IMG/VR virus record: IMGVR_UViG_3300036832_000904
Location: 1 to 42,707 of that record
DNA from: a virus
Strand: one strand, 5' to 3'
DNA: 42,707 nucleotides
The notes below the pieces were generated by a model. That model searched no databases. It saw only the letters and a list, made by a program, of their open reading frames with translations, and had not been told where the DNA came from. Below are positions 15,789 to 24,334 of the stretch, piece after piece. The position numbers and the translations under genes were made by a program. Each line of letters opens with the position of its first letter. The first letter of the stretch is position 1.

Positions 15789-16781
15789 ATGGCCGTAAGC
15801 ACCAAATCGCTGCAGAGCGTTTACAACGTGATCGCCGCGCAAGGGATCCCCGACCCGCGCGCGCAGGCGGGCGGCTATGGTGACGATCTGGCGCTCGACC
15901 TGGCCGGCCGCGTGATGGCCGATCTGATCACGGAACGGTTCAACTGGAAATTCAACCGCGCGACGGCGGCGCCGATCTACACCAACAGCTGGCAGCAGGA
16001 CTATCCGCAGCCGGCCCAGGCAGGCGGTCCGATCGCCTGGGGCCAGGACTGCGACATTGTGCAGATCAACAGCACCGCATTGCCGAAGCCGCTCAATTGG
16101 GATGGTGCGGTCCTATGGGTTCGAGAGCTGACGCGAACCAGTATCGCGCGCTGGCGCCCGACGAAAATCTGCTGGATGTATAACTCGCAGCTGAGCTGGG
16201 GGACCTGGCCAGGCGCGATCGCGATTTTATATCCCCTGGTCGGGGTGAACGCGCCGGCCGGCTCTAATCCAATTCTTAATTTTATAGATTCACACGGGAA
16301 CTACCTCATCCTGACCACGTTTGGAACTACCGGCACAACCGCGCCGGCCGCGGCGGCGAACGCGCCCGAGGGGACCACGGTCACGGATGGATCGTGTGTG
16401 TGGACAGTGGTAAGCGCGACCAGCCAGGGATTCAGGCTCGATTCTCTCCCTAACGCGGTGGGGCCGACTTTCCAGCTCGCGCCGAGTTATCAGCTCGACG
16501 CGCCGAACTTCGCGAATTTTCAGCAGCTTTTGACGCCCATCCCCGATAGTTTCTCGCGCCACTTTCAGACCGGGCTGGAGTGGGCCTGCAAAATGGCTTG
16601 CCCGAATCCAGCCATCAAGGAGGACGGAATAAAAGGCTATCCGCTATGGCTGAAGTCGATGGAAACCATGATCAAGCAGGGCGACAAAGAGCCCAACGTT
16701 TACCGGATCGTGCCTGAAACCAGCGTGGTGGAAAGCCGCTGGGGATGGAAAGGGCCATTCACGGCCGATCAGCCGGTTTAG
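15789..16781 (+). CDS. Tail tubular/adaptor protein with inserted repeat domain
   Basis: 330 aa from ATG 15789 (RBS CTGGAGGAA); an in-frame upstream start lacks an RBS. The N-terminal region LAGRVMADLITERFNWKFNRA (residues about 35-58) resembles the helix plus W-x-FN pattern of podovirus gp11-like tail tubular A proteins. These join the portal to the tail nozzle. Residues about 150-215 hold an inserted beta module with GTTVTDGSCVWTVV, the same kind of repeat seen several times in the large tail protein at 17718. The C-terminus YPLWLKSMETMIKQGDKEP is helical. The adaptor assignment is moderately supported by order and pattern. Confidence 0.55.
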   Translation: MAVSTKSLQSVYNVIAAQGIPDPRAQAGGYGDDLALDLAGRVMADLITERFNWKFNRATAAPIYTNSWQQDYPQPAQAGGPIAWGQDCDIVQINSTALPKPLNWDGAVLWVRELTRTSIARWRPTKICWMYNSQLSWGTWPGAIAILYPLVGVNAPAGSNPILNFIDSHGNYLILTTFGTTGTTAPAAAANAPEGTTVTDGSCVWTVVSATSQGFRLDSLPNAVGPTFQLAPSYQLDAPNFANFQQLLTPIPDSFSRHFQTGLEWACKMACPNPAIKEDGIKGYPLWLKSMETMIKQGDKEPNVYRIVPETSVVESRWGWKGPFTADQPV

Positions 16782-16785
16782 GCTG

Positions 16786-16804
16786 GCATATGCAATGCAT
16801 ATGC
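16786..16804. repeat. Paired palindromes GCATATGC
   Basis: Two copies of the 8-bp palindrome GCATATGC (16786-16793 and 16797-16804) are separated by 3 nt, directly before the RBS of the next gene. They are close in sequence to the GCATATAG dyads elsewhere in the window and could bind the same protein, or fold over the ribosome-binding site. Confidence 0.5.
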
Positions 16805-16811
16805 GGAGGAT

Positions 16812-17525
16812 ATGAAGGTGGCCACAACGTTCACACTGCAGGACGCGATCACGTTTGTTCGAGCGTACATAAAGCAGCAAAGCCTGTATGTGAACAACCA
16901 GCAGCCGGCGCTGGGAGCGGCGCAGATCATTATGAACGTGATCCTGGGGCCGCCCTTCGTGTGGCGCACCAACCGTTTAAACCTGCAGATTTCACTTACC
17001 ACCGGAGGCGGGACGGATTATCCTGTTCTGGTTCCCAAGTTCGGCCGCCTGGAAACGCAGTGGCTTTTAGATCAGAATGGAAAGATCCACCAGCTCGGCG
17101 GTGATATATCACTCCCCAAGATCGGCACCACGAAGCTGCCGACTAGAGTAGCCCCGCAATATGACGACAACGCGGGAAACATCACGTTTCGATTCGATTC
17201 AATCCCCGATGCGGCTTACGTCGCGAATCTTGACTACCAGCAGAAAGCGCCTTTAGTTACAGGCGCGGGCTCGCCGCTGGGAACCCTGGCTGACGAGAAC
17301 GCGGATCTGTTCTTTGAAGGCCTCTTGACCTGGGCCAGCCTGCTGGTGAATGACGCGCGCTTTCCCATCTTCGAAAGGCAGTTCATTTCCCATCTGCTTT
17401 CGCGCCAGGACGGCCTGAGTGAACAGGCAAAGATCATTTTCATGGGTCAGTGGATGGAGTATGTGAGGACCGCGCAGCGCAGCCAGGGCATGAGCCAGGG
17501 CGCGGCGGCGGGAAGGCAAATCTAA
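16812..17525 (+). CDS. Tail protein (tubular A-like candidate 2)
   Basis: 237 aa, ATG 16812 with RBS GGAGG at 16805-16809. The N-terminus is helical (LQDAITFVRAYIKQQSLYVNN) and is followed by strands PPFVWRTNRLNLQISLTTGGGTDYPVLVP. The middle shows KFGRLETQWLLDQNGKIHQL. The order matches other podoviruses, where a small adaptor precedes the large nozzle protein. Family membership is inferred from order. A 12-bp palindrome, GTGATATATCAC, lies at 17101-17112 and uses the rare ATA codon. Confidence 0.5.
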   Translation: MKVATTFTLQDAITFVRAYIKQQSLYVNNQQPALGAAQIIMNVILGPPFVWRTNRLNLQISLTTGGGTDYPVLVPKFGRLETQWLLDQNGKIHQLGGDISLPKIGTTKLPTRVAPQYDDNAGNITFRFDSIPDAAYVANLDYQQKAPLVTGAGSPLGTLADENADLFFEGLLTWASLLVNDARFPIFERQFISHLLSRQDGLSEQAKIIFMGQWMEYVRTAQRSQGMSQGAAAGRQI

Positions 17526-17526
17526 A

Positions 17527-17718
17527 ATGCCAGATGAAAAGGTGTACTGCTATAAGGTCACGCGCGCCGATTATCCCGGCAATAGCTGCACCTTTCGCGA
17601 TTGGGACGCCATCAACGCCGAGTTTGACGGTGCAGAAGTGGGCGATAAGATCACCATCGAACTGCTGCAAATGACGGAAACGGAACTAGAAAACCTTCCC
17701 GACTTTGAGGGCTGGTAA
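17527..17718 (+). CDS. Small acidic hypothetical protein
   Basis: 63 aa, acidic, with segments VYCYKVTRADYPGNSCTFRDWDAINAEF (split over two strands and a helix) and KITIELLQMTETELENLPDFEGW. A compact alpha/beta fold is likely. It ends in a TAATG overlap with the large tail gene, so the two are coupled. Function is not recognised, though a small protein before the nozzle gene is common in podovirus gene orders. Confidence 0.55.
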   Translation: MPDEKVYCYKVTRADYPGNSCTFRDWDAINAEFDGAEVGDKITIELLQMTETELENLPDFEGW

Positions 17719-20700
17719 TGCCCAACGCACTCAGCCAAGCCGGCGCAACTGCAGAGCCCAGCGAATATGCAACGCTGGCGATGGATGAGCATTTTACCGG
17801 CATGTGGACCCAGCGCAACCCGCTGCGCGATGCCGATGTTCCCTATCTTTACCGGAAATACTATTCCGCTTCCCGTTTGGATTCGATCATCGACGGGATT
17901 AACCGGGAGATCACCGCCAAGCTCACAGACGCGCGCCGGCCGGGATCCTCAATGTTCAACGATCAGCCGTTTCCTCCCGGTTACTCGTTCTATTCGTTCA
18001 AGTACATCCAGAACCAGCAGGAAATCGTGCGCGTGATCTATGACGGCAAGGACCGGAACGTCTACGATGCGACTCCCGGCCAGATCACGTCGCTGTTCCT
18101 GAAATCGTCTGCGACGGCACAAGCCCGGTTCCTGACCGTGGGGACGACACTTTATATCAGCGATGGCGGGCAAACTAAAAAGCTAGTTCAAAGCCCCCTG
18201 GCCTGGCAGGCGGCGACTGCCTACACTACGAACCAATACATCGTGGACACGAACTTAAATCTGCAGCTGGCCATCGGCGCGCAGACCGGAACGATTACGT
18301 CCATCACGGTCAAGAGCAATGTTTGCACGGTGTTTTTTCAATCCGGCTCGGGGCTTCAGATCCCGCCTGGCGCGCGGCTGACCTTCGCCGGGCTGACAGC
18401 CATCACCGCGCTCAACAGCACGACGCAGACCACCAGCGCCATCGGCAGCAGCCTGCAAGTGAGTTTTCCTTTCACCCATGCAGACCTGGCGCTGACGGCC
18501 GAGACGGGGACCGCCACCACCGGCACGGGGATAACGGGCGGGAGCCAGCCGTCCTGGCAGACAGCCACCGGCGCGATCACCATTGACGGCAGCGAGCAGT
18601 GGGAATGCCGCGGATCGGCTATTCAAAATTGGGGCGGCGCCGGGCCGGCCAATGCGCCCACTGTGACGCAAGTGCCGGCGCCCACGCTCTACCCATCATG
18701 GGCGGCTAATACCTGGTATGCGGCTTCGTTCGTGATCGTGGATTCAAACACTAATTTGCAGCAGCTGACCACCGCGGGGACCACCGGAGGGAGCGCGCCG
18801 GCCTGGGCCATCGTGGCGGGAACTACCACCACGGACGGATCCGCGGTGTGGACATGCAAGGGATCGGGGACCTGGGCGGCCGGCGCGACTCATGCCGCGG
18901 GCGATTGGGTGGTGGCGACGTACACCTACTACATCACCACCCAGGTCTATGAACCCAGTGTCAGGCGCTGGATCACGATAAGCACACCGGTCACGGTCAC
19001 ATCCCTTTTCAAGTGCATCGTGGCAGGCATCAGCGGCAGTTTCACGCCCAACTGGACCAACGGCCTGGGAACAGTCGTGATCGACGGATCTGTAACCTGG
19101 AGCAACCAGGGAACCCCGCCCGCCTGGCCGGGGGCAACGCAGATCCTTTCGCTCGCGACTTCGATTGTTGACAGCCTGGGCAATGTCCAACTGGTGCAAA
19201 ACCTGGGCGAATCGGGCGCGACTTCGCCCACCTGGCAGAGCACCAAAGGCGCGCTCACAACCGACCACACGATTCAATGGCTCAATAACGGATCATATTC
19301 GGCCGCTAACACAGGGACCTGGGTGTGGGCTTACAGCGGCCTGAATTCGATCACCGGGGAGATCACCAATCCGAGCCCCATCAGCCAGCCGCTACTACTC
19401 TCGGCCGGCAATCAGCCTGTGATCCAGGGCGCCGGCCTGGCTGATACGCAATTCGATGAAATCATCCTCTGGCGCACGGCACAAAACGGAGTCTCGCTGC
19501 TCTATGACGATCAATTCCCCAACCCCGGCGCCGCGGCGACGTGGATCTTTACCGATACCACACCGGATAACCTGCTCAACGCCCAATTTGCGGCGCCGGG
19601 CTCGATCCTGGCCAGCTCGCTTGCGACCCCGCCGCCCTCGACGGCCACCGCACCTGAATATCACTGCGGCCGGATCGTCATGATTGATGGCAGTTATGTT
19701 CGCTGGAGCGGCGGGCCGGATACGACAGTGGGCAGCGGCAACAGCTCTTTTCCGCCAGGGAATTACTTTCAGTTTCCAGAGCAGCCGATAAAACTGAAAT
19801 CCGTGACGATGGGCGGCGGCGGCCTGATCGTCGCATGCGTGGCGAATACTTACGTCATTCTGGGCCAGGGGATCACCGGCGATCCATTCCTGCCGCCGAA
19901 GATGTTCATGGAAGGGGTGGGAATTGCTTCGTATAACTGCCTCACCATGCGCGGGTCTACGATCTATGGTTTCTCGAACAAATCTAAATGTTTTAGTTTC
20001 GATCCAGGGAACGGTGAAATCGAAATCGGCTTCCCCATTGGCGACCAGTTCAAGCGGGTTACGACCGGGGGAGTCTCAGACACGCTATACAACCCCGCTA
20101 CGGCATACGTCACCTGGCACGAGAAGGATTCAACCGACACCGGCCTTTATGTGGCCGATGGATCCATCACCTGGTTTCGCTGGAGCCCGATTGCGCCGCC
20201 AGAGAGCGGAAGCCTGTGGAGCCCGCGGGCGGCGATCGGGGGCGGGGGAACAAGTTGCGTTCAATCGGTGGAGGTTTCGCCCGGCACGTTCGAGCTGCTG
20301 ATCGGTCCTTCTAACTTCCCCTTTGCGCATGGCCCCATCACCAAGCGCGATTCCACTGTGTTTGGAGATTGGGGCTGGAACGGGACGGCATATGATTACG
20401 TTCCCTTTCCCAGCTGGGACGTGAAAGGATCCATCAGCCTCTGCGACACGGGCGAGATCGCGGAGATTGCGCACATCGCGCTGAAGAGCGCGGCCGTGGG
20501 CGCCAGGCCGATTGTGAGCCTGTTGCTGGACGAGCTCGCGCCGGGGGTAACGGTGGAGGGGCGCACCAGCGCCTGGGATGTGCTTTCGCTCGATGAAGGC
20601 CGGCACGAGGATCCGCCGAACTTCGAGCCCAGTATCACCATGTTCAGCGATCGCTACAAGGCCAGCACAACCGCGATAACTCCCAAGTGTGAAAACTTCC

Positions 20701-20795
20701 AGCTGAAAGTGGATTACGGCAGCCAGTTAGTGGCCGACGAGCTATTGAAGTTCGCCGTTTATGGCGCTACCTTCAAAGAACGACGCCAGCAGTGA
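17718..20795 (+). CDS. Large tail protein (nozzle-like) with repeated W/DG modules
   Basis: 1025 aa. Residues 1-150 and about 560-1025 look like one protein of the tail-nozzle/tubular-B type, with many short strands and an inside-out beta-propeller feel (HCGRIVMIDGSYVRWSGG, GLIVACVANTYVILGQG, SYNCLTMRGSTIYGFSN). Residues about 155-560 are interrupted by at least four related modules with the pattern SxPxW, then GxxTxDGSxxWxxxG (for example APAWAIVAGTTTTDGSAVW and FTPNWTNGLGTVVIDGSVTW). These modules may bind host glycans. The gene starts by TAATG coupling. The nozzle role is inferred from size, order and strand pattern. Confidence 0.6.
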   Translation: MPNALSQAGATAEPSEYATLAMDEHFTGMWTQRNPLRDADVPYLYRKYYSASRLDSIIDGINREITAKLTDARRPGSSMFNDQPFPPGYSFYSFKYIQNQQEIVRVIYDGKDRNVYDATPGQITSLFLKSSATAQARFLTVGTTLYISDGGQTKKLVQSPLAWQAATAYTTNQYIVDTNLNLQLAIGAQTGTITSITVKSNVCTVFFQSGSGLQIPPGARLTFAGLTAITALNSTTQTTSAIGSSLQVSFPFTHADLALTAETGTATTGTGITGGSQPSWQTATGAITIDGSEQWECRGSAIQNWGGAGPANAPTVTQVPAPTLYPSWAANTWYAASFVIVDSNTNLQQLTTAGTTGGSAPAWAIVAGTTTTDGSAVWTCKGSGTWAAGATHAAGDWVVATYTYYITTQVYEPSVRRWITISTPVTVTSLFKCIVAGISGSFTPNWTNGLGTVVIDGSVTWSNQGTPPAWPGATQILSLATSIVDSLGNVQLVQNLGESGATSPTWQSTKGALTTDHTIQWLNNGSYSAANTGTWVWAYSGLNSITGEITNPSPISQPLLLSAGNQPVIQGAGLADTQFDEIILWRTAQNGVSLLYDDQFPNPGAAATWIFTDTTPDNLLNAQFAAPGSILASSLATPPPSTATAPEYHCGRIVMIDGSYVRWSGGPDTTVGSGNSSFPPGNYFQFPEQPIKLKSVTMGGGGLIVACVANTYVILGQGITGDPFLPPKMFMEGVGIASYNCLTMRGSTIYGFSNKSKCFSFDPGNGEIEIGFPIGDQFKRVTTGGVSDTLYNPATAYVTWHEKDSTDTGLYVADGSITWFRWSPIAPPESGSLWSPRAAIGGGGTSCVQSVEVSPGTFELLIGPSNFPFAHGPITKRDSTVFGDWGWNGTAYDYVPFPSWDVKGSISLCDTGEIAEIAHIALKSAAVGARPIVSLLLDELAPGVTVEGRTSAWDVLSLDEGRHEDPPNFEPSITMFSDRYKASTTAITPKCENFQLKVDYGSQLVADELLKFAVYGATFKERRQQ

Positions 20796-20807
20796 AGAGG
20801 GGACACC

Positions 20808-21101
20808 ATGAACGAAATCAGAATTGTGATTCGATGCCAGAAAGACGATGACCACGCGAAGGTTTTGCGCTTCGATCCGCACCTGGGATTTGAATGGGTG
20901 TGGACCCTGGCCGGCCTGCTGGACGGCACCAGCCCGTTTTACATTTACCCGCCCGGCGAGGGATCGCCCATCGGCAAATGTGCGATCTGCGGCGCGCCCT
21001 ACACATGCACGGTTTTAGAAATCAACGATGGGCAGGCACCCGACATTAAAAAAAACCTGCAGGAGAGCTTACATGCCCAGTCTGAACAGCCGAACGGTTG
21101 A
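20808..21101 (+). CDS. Small Cys-containing hypothetical protein
   Basis: 97 aa, RBS GAGGGGACACC before ATG 20808. The N-terminal half is alpha/beta (IRIVIRCQKDDDHAKVLRFD). The C-terminal half has GKCAICGAPYTC, a CxxC plus third Cys that suggests a zinc site. It overlaps the next gene by 29 nt. It is found between tail and internal virion genes. Function is not recognised. Confidence 0.55.
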   Translation: MNEIRIVIRCQKDDDHAKVLRFDPHLGFEWVWTLAGLLDGTSPFYIYPPGEGSPIGKCAICGAPYTCTVLEINDGQAPDIKKNLQESLHAQSEQPNG

Positions 21102-21294
21102 CATTGCGACTTCGCACGTCAGGGCCTTGCCCATCGAGAGCCCCGCCCCGATTCTGCCGACTCCACACCCGCCCTACCTGGGACGGCACCCGCGCATGAT
21201 CAGTTCGCTGCCTACGATCTTCGCAACCCAGGATGCGGCGCTTCGCCAGTTCTACGGAAACAACCTGCCCGGCAGGAGGGTTAGTCAAACATGA
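21073..21294 (+). CDS. Small Pro-rich hypothetical protein
   Basis: 73 aa from ATG 21073, chosen because AGGAG (21061-21065) is well spaced; an earlier in-frame start at 21028 lacks an RBS. The sequence is rich in Pro (ESPAPILPTPHPPYLG) with a helical C-terminus (ATQDAALRQFYGNNLPG). It ends with an ATGA overlap to the next gene. Function is not recognised. Confidence 0.5.
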   Translation: MPSLNSRTVDIATSHVRALPIESPAPILPTPHPPYLGRHPRMISSLPTIFATQDAALRQFYGNNLPGRRVSQT

Positions 21295-21815
21295 CTGCCA
21301 GCAGCACATTCACGTTTTCGCCTAACTTCACGCTCAGGCCGGCGGGGGACGATGATCGCCAGCTGGCCGAGCAGTGGACGCAGGCGGATCCCGAACATGC
21401 CGGCGTGGTGGATCCGGGTTTCTGGCTGCAGCAGGATGTTGGCCAGGACTCATACATTCTGCTCGACAAGGAAGGCGCCATTTTCTTTTGGAAGGGAATT
21501 CTGAAATGCCTAGATCCGGCCGGCAAACTCGGAGTGGAGATGCACATGCAATTTCCGCCCGAGGGCGGGACTTATCACAGCATTGGGGCCGCAAACCTGC
21601 GCGCCAGGATCAGGATCGGAATGGTCCTGGGGCTGCATTGGCTGGAACAAATGCTCAAGCGGGCCAATGTGGCGGAAGTATATTTCGAGTCTAAAAATCT
21701 AAATCTGATTTTCTTTTGCAAAAAGCACCTGGGTTTCATTCGAGATGGCGACGGCCGGCTGATCAAGCACCTGTTACCGGCTGGAACTGAGAGGGAAAAT
21801 GTGCGGGTCAACTAA
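21291..21815 (+). CDS. GNAT-like acetyltransferase domain protein
   Basis: 174 aa. The pattern (TLRPAGDDDRQLAEQW at the start, a central acceptor strand, a helix RARIRIGMVLGLHWLEQMLKR, then EVYFESKNLNLIFFCKKHLGFIRDGDGRLIKHL) follows the beta-alpha layout of GNAT N-acetyltransferases ending in the KxGF motif. A glycine-rich pyrophosphate loop (R/QxxGxG/A) is not obvious, so activity is uncertain. Similar proteins occur in podovirus structural operons and may be virion components. It overlaps the next gene by 17 nt. Confidence 0.5.
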   Translation: MTASSTFTFSPNFTLRPAGDDDRQLAEQWTQADPEHAGVVDPGFWLQQDVGQDSYILLDKEGAIFFWKGILKCLDPAGKLGVEMHMQFPPEGGTYHSIGAANLRARIRIGMVLGLHWLEQMLKRANVAEVYFESKNLNLIFFCKKHLGFIRDGDGRLIKHLLPAGTERENVRVN

Positions 21816-22404
21816 CGCGCAAAACCAGATTCAGCAGCAACAGATGGACGCCTATAAGCAGGCCCAGGACATGCTGAAGGAGGAATACGGCCATCAGCAG
21901 GCGATCTTTGGCCCAATGGCAGCCAAGTTTCAATCCATCTTCGATCTCGGCCCCAGCCAGGAAGGATTCAGCGAAGGCGAGAAACAGAATCTCGAAACCG
22001 GGGTGATCGAAGGGACCGCGCAGAACTACGCCAACGCAGCCAGGGCGGTGAACCAATCCATCACGGCCGGGGGCGGATCGGGCATGCCGAGCGGCGCCGC
22101 CGACGAACTAAAACTGCAGACGGGCCTTAGTTCCGCGCAGGAGAAAACGCGCGAGGAAAGCGAGATACGCGCAGCCGATTACCAAACCGGCCGGGAGAAC
22201 TGGCAGCAGGCCGGCTCAGGCTTGCTCAGCATCGCAGCCGGCGAGAACCCGCTGGGTTATGAAGCGGGGGCCACCAGTTCAGGCACCGCGGCGGCCGATA
22301 CGGCGAACCAAATCGCGCAGCAACAGAACAGCTGGATCAATGCCGGTCTGGGGGCTCTGGGAACTGCGGCTGGAGGATGGGCCACAGGCGGATTCAAGGT
22401 TTAG
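21799..22404 (+). CDS. Internal virion protein candidate (gp14-like)
   Basis: 201 aa starting MCGSTN, a start also seen in small internal virion proteins of podoviruses. It is Gln/Ala-rich and helical (QQQMDAYKQAQDMLKEEYGHQQ, EKTREESEIRAADYQTGRENWQQ). The Gly/Ala-rich C-terminus INAGLGALGTAAGGWATGGF could insert in a membrane. Such proteins are ejected first and help form the channel for DNA across the cell envelope. The assignment rests on composition and order, followed by two larger internal-type proteins. Confidence 0.5.
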   Translation: MCGSTNAQNQIQQQQMDAYKQAQDMLKEEYGHQQAIFGPMAAKFQSIFDLGPSQEGFSEGEKQNLETGVIEGTAQNYANAARAVNQSITAGGGSGMPSGAADELKLQTGLSSAQEKTREESEIRAADYQTGRENWQQAGSGLLSIAAGENPLGYEAGATSSGTAAADTANQIAQQQNSWINAGLGALGTAAGGWATGGFKV

Positions 22405-22477
22405 CGCCACAGTGCGCGGCTAATAGGAGATAGGCGGCTAATAGCGAACAGAGCCGCAAAGTGAAAAGAGGAAGGGA

Positions 22478-24334
22478 ATGGATCCAGCAACCGATCAGAC
22501 GACGCAGGGCGGGCCAGCCAGCCAGGCGGGCGCATGGATTAACGCAGGCGCCGCGGCGGCCAGTGGAGAGCAGGGAGCCCAGGCCGACCAGGCCCAGGCT
22601 TTGAAGGCTGCGCAGCATCCCGACCCTTCGAACCAGCCGCAGACGACGACGCCGACCTCGAACGCACAGTTCAGCCCGGTCCCCGTGGGCGGCCCGCCTT
22701 TGGTGATGCGTCCCAAGCGCGGCGGCTTCCTGGGCGTGATTGACAAGATGGCCGATGCCATGACCGGCACCACGCGGCCGGAAATCTACGCCGACCAGGA
22801 CGGCAACGAATATGTGTATCACCCCAACCTTAGCCGCGGGCAGCAGTGGGCGCGGATCGGCGGCGACCTGGCGCGCGGCGCCGCGGCCGGCTATGCCGCA
22901 GGGCGCGGCGCCGGGGGCGAAGGCCGGGCAGCTCTGGCGGGCTTTCAAGTGGCCGACCAGAGGCACCAGGCCGACCAGCAACAAGAGACGCAGATGGACG
23001 AAAAGGCCCAGCGCGAGATGATGCAGCGCGCTAACCGGACGATGGTGCAAATGCAGATCGCGGAGCAGGGCTGGCGCTTCGGACGGATGCAAACGGTAGC
23101 CAACCAGGAAGATGAAGCCTTTGGCGAAAAGACGGTGGATTTCTATACGAAAACTATGGGGGGAACACTCTTAGGCGTGGCCGCGCACCCTGGCGACATT
23201 GGCGACATTTTGAAAGTCAATCCCAGCACGATGGAGGACTTAGTAAAGCGCCATGTGATCGAGTTAGTTTCACTGCCAGGCAAGGGCGTGGCTGCGGTGA
23301 AGATGCCGGAAAACTCGCAAAATAAAATGCTCCCGCCAGGTACGGAATTTCCGACCTGGGATCCTCTCAATCATAAAGTGGTCACAAACACGTCAACGGA
23401 TGGGATGAGGCTGGGAGAGTGGAGTAACTACGTGGGCCTGGCCGCCGCGGCGCGCGACAAATATAACGCCGACCAGGCCGAGCTGGAGAAAAAGCAACAG
23501 GAAACTAAAAACATAAAAGGCGAGATCAGCGCGAGGGAGCAGAAAACGCCGGTTGAGATTGAAAAAGATCGCGCCGCGGCGGCGGAATCAAGAGCAGCCG
23601 CCAGCAAGGCTCCAAGCGAGATCGCCAAGAACGAAGCGGAAGCTGCTAAAGCGACCGCAGAGAGCGCCAGCGATCCCGCCACTGTCGATGCAATCGGCCA
23701 GGGAAGGATGAATGTAGGCCGGATGGCTTATCTGCTGGCGAGAAACCCTGCGCTCGCAAATGCGGTGACTGCCAAATATCCCGACTTCGACACAACGAAG
23801 CCAGAGGCCTATCTAAAAATCCGCGAAGATTTTACTTCCGGCAAAACCTCCACCCAGATCAATGGCGGCGCAACCGCCATGAAGCATCTGCAAGAACTGT
23901 TACACCTGAACACGGTGAAAAGCCGGATCCCAGGGACCGCCGACTATAACGCCTACGAGAACAAAGCCGACACGGTATCCACGGAGCTGGCGCGTTTCTA
24001 TGGAACCGAAACCATTCCCGGCATTGCAGAGATTAAAAAGACCCTCGCCGCCACGTTCAACCGCGAGAGCGCGATCCGCACTCAGGCCACGTCGATGGTG
24101 GATAAACTCGGCAGCTTTGAACAGCAATGGCGCAATGCTGCTCCCAGCCCGGCCTATCACACGCCCATGCCGGGAATCGACCTGCAAGCGAAAGAAGCCC
24201 TGGCCGAGCTTAGTCCCGATTATGCAAAAAAGTTGACGGTCAAGATGAAGGCCCCGAATGGAGACGTTACCGATGTGCCATTTCTTGACATGAGTCACTA
24301 CATGCAGAAGGGCGCCACGGTGGTAGATCAATGA
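22478..24334 (+). CDS. Internal virion / ejection protein candidate
   Basis: 618 aa, RBS GAGGAAGGGA before ATG 22478. It is hydrophilic and mainly helical. An N-terminal Gln/Ala-rich disordered part (residues 1-60) is followed by a basic region (RPKRGGFLGVIDKMADAM). Long coiled coils lie at about 330-400 (EKKQQETKNIKGEISAREQK and an Ala/Glu-rich repeat) and a folded region at about 430-600. It resembles the large helical ejection proteins of podoviruses. It ends in an ATGA overlap with the next gene. The 73 nt upstream contain an 11-bp direct repeat GCGGCTAATAG (22416-22426, 22434-22444). Confidence 0.5.
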   Translation: MDPATDQTTQGGPASQAGAWINAGAAAASGEQGAQADQAQALKAAQHPDPSNQPQTTTPTSNAQFSPVPVGGPPLVMRPKRGGFLGVIDKMADAMTGTTRPEIYADQDGNEYVYHPNLSRGQQWARIGGDLARGAAAGYAAGRGAGGEGRAALAGFQVADQRHQADQQQETQMDEKAQREMMQRANRTMVQMQIAEQGWRFGRMQTVANQEDEAFGEKTVDFYTKTMGGTLLGVAAHPGDIGDILKVNPSTMEDLVKRHVIELVSLPGKGVAAVKMPENSQNKMLPPGTEFPTWDPLNHKVVTNTSTDGMRLGEWSNYVGLAAAARDKYNADQAELEKKQQETKNIKGEISAREQKTPVEIEKDRAAAAESRAAASKAPSEIAKNEAEAAKATAESASDPATVDAIGQGRMNVGRMAYLLARNPALANAVTAKYPDFDTTKPEAYLKIREDFTSGKTSTQINGGATAMKHLQELLHLNTVKSRIPGTADYNAYENKADTVSTELARFYGTETIPGIAEIKKTLAATFNRESAIRTQATSMVDKLGSFEQQWRNAAPSPAYHTPMPGIDLQAKEALAELSPDYAKKLTVKMKAPNGDVTDVPFLDMSHYMQKGATVVDQ

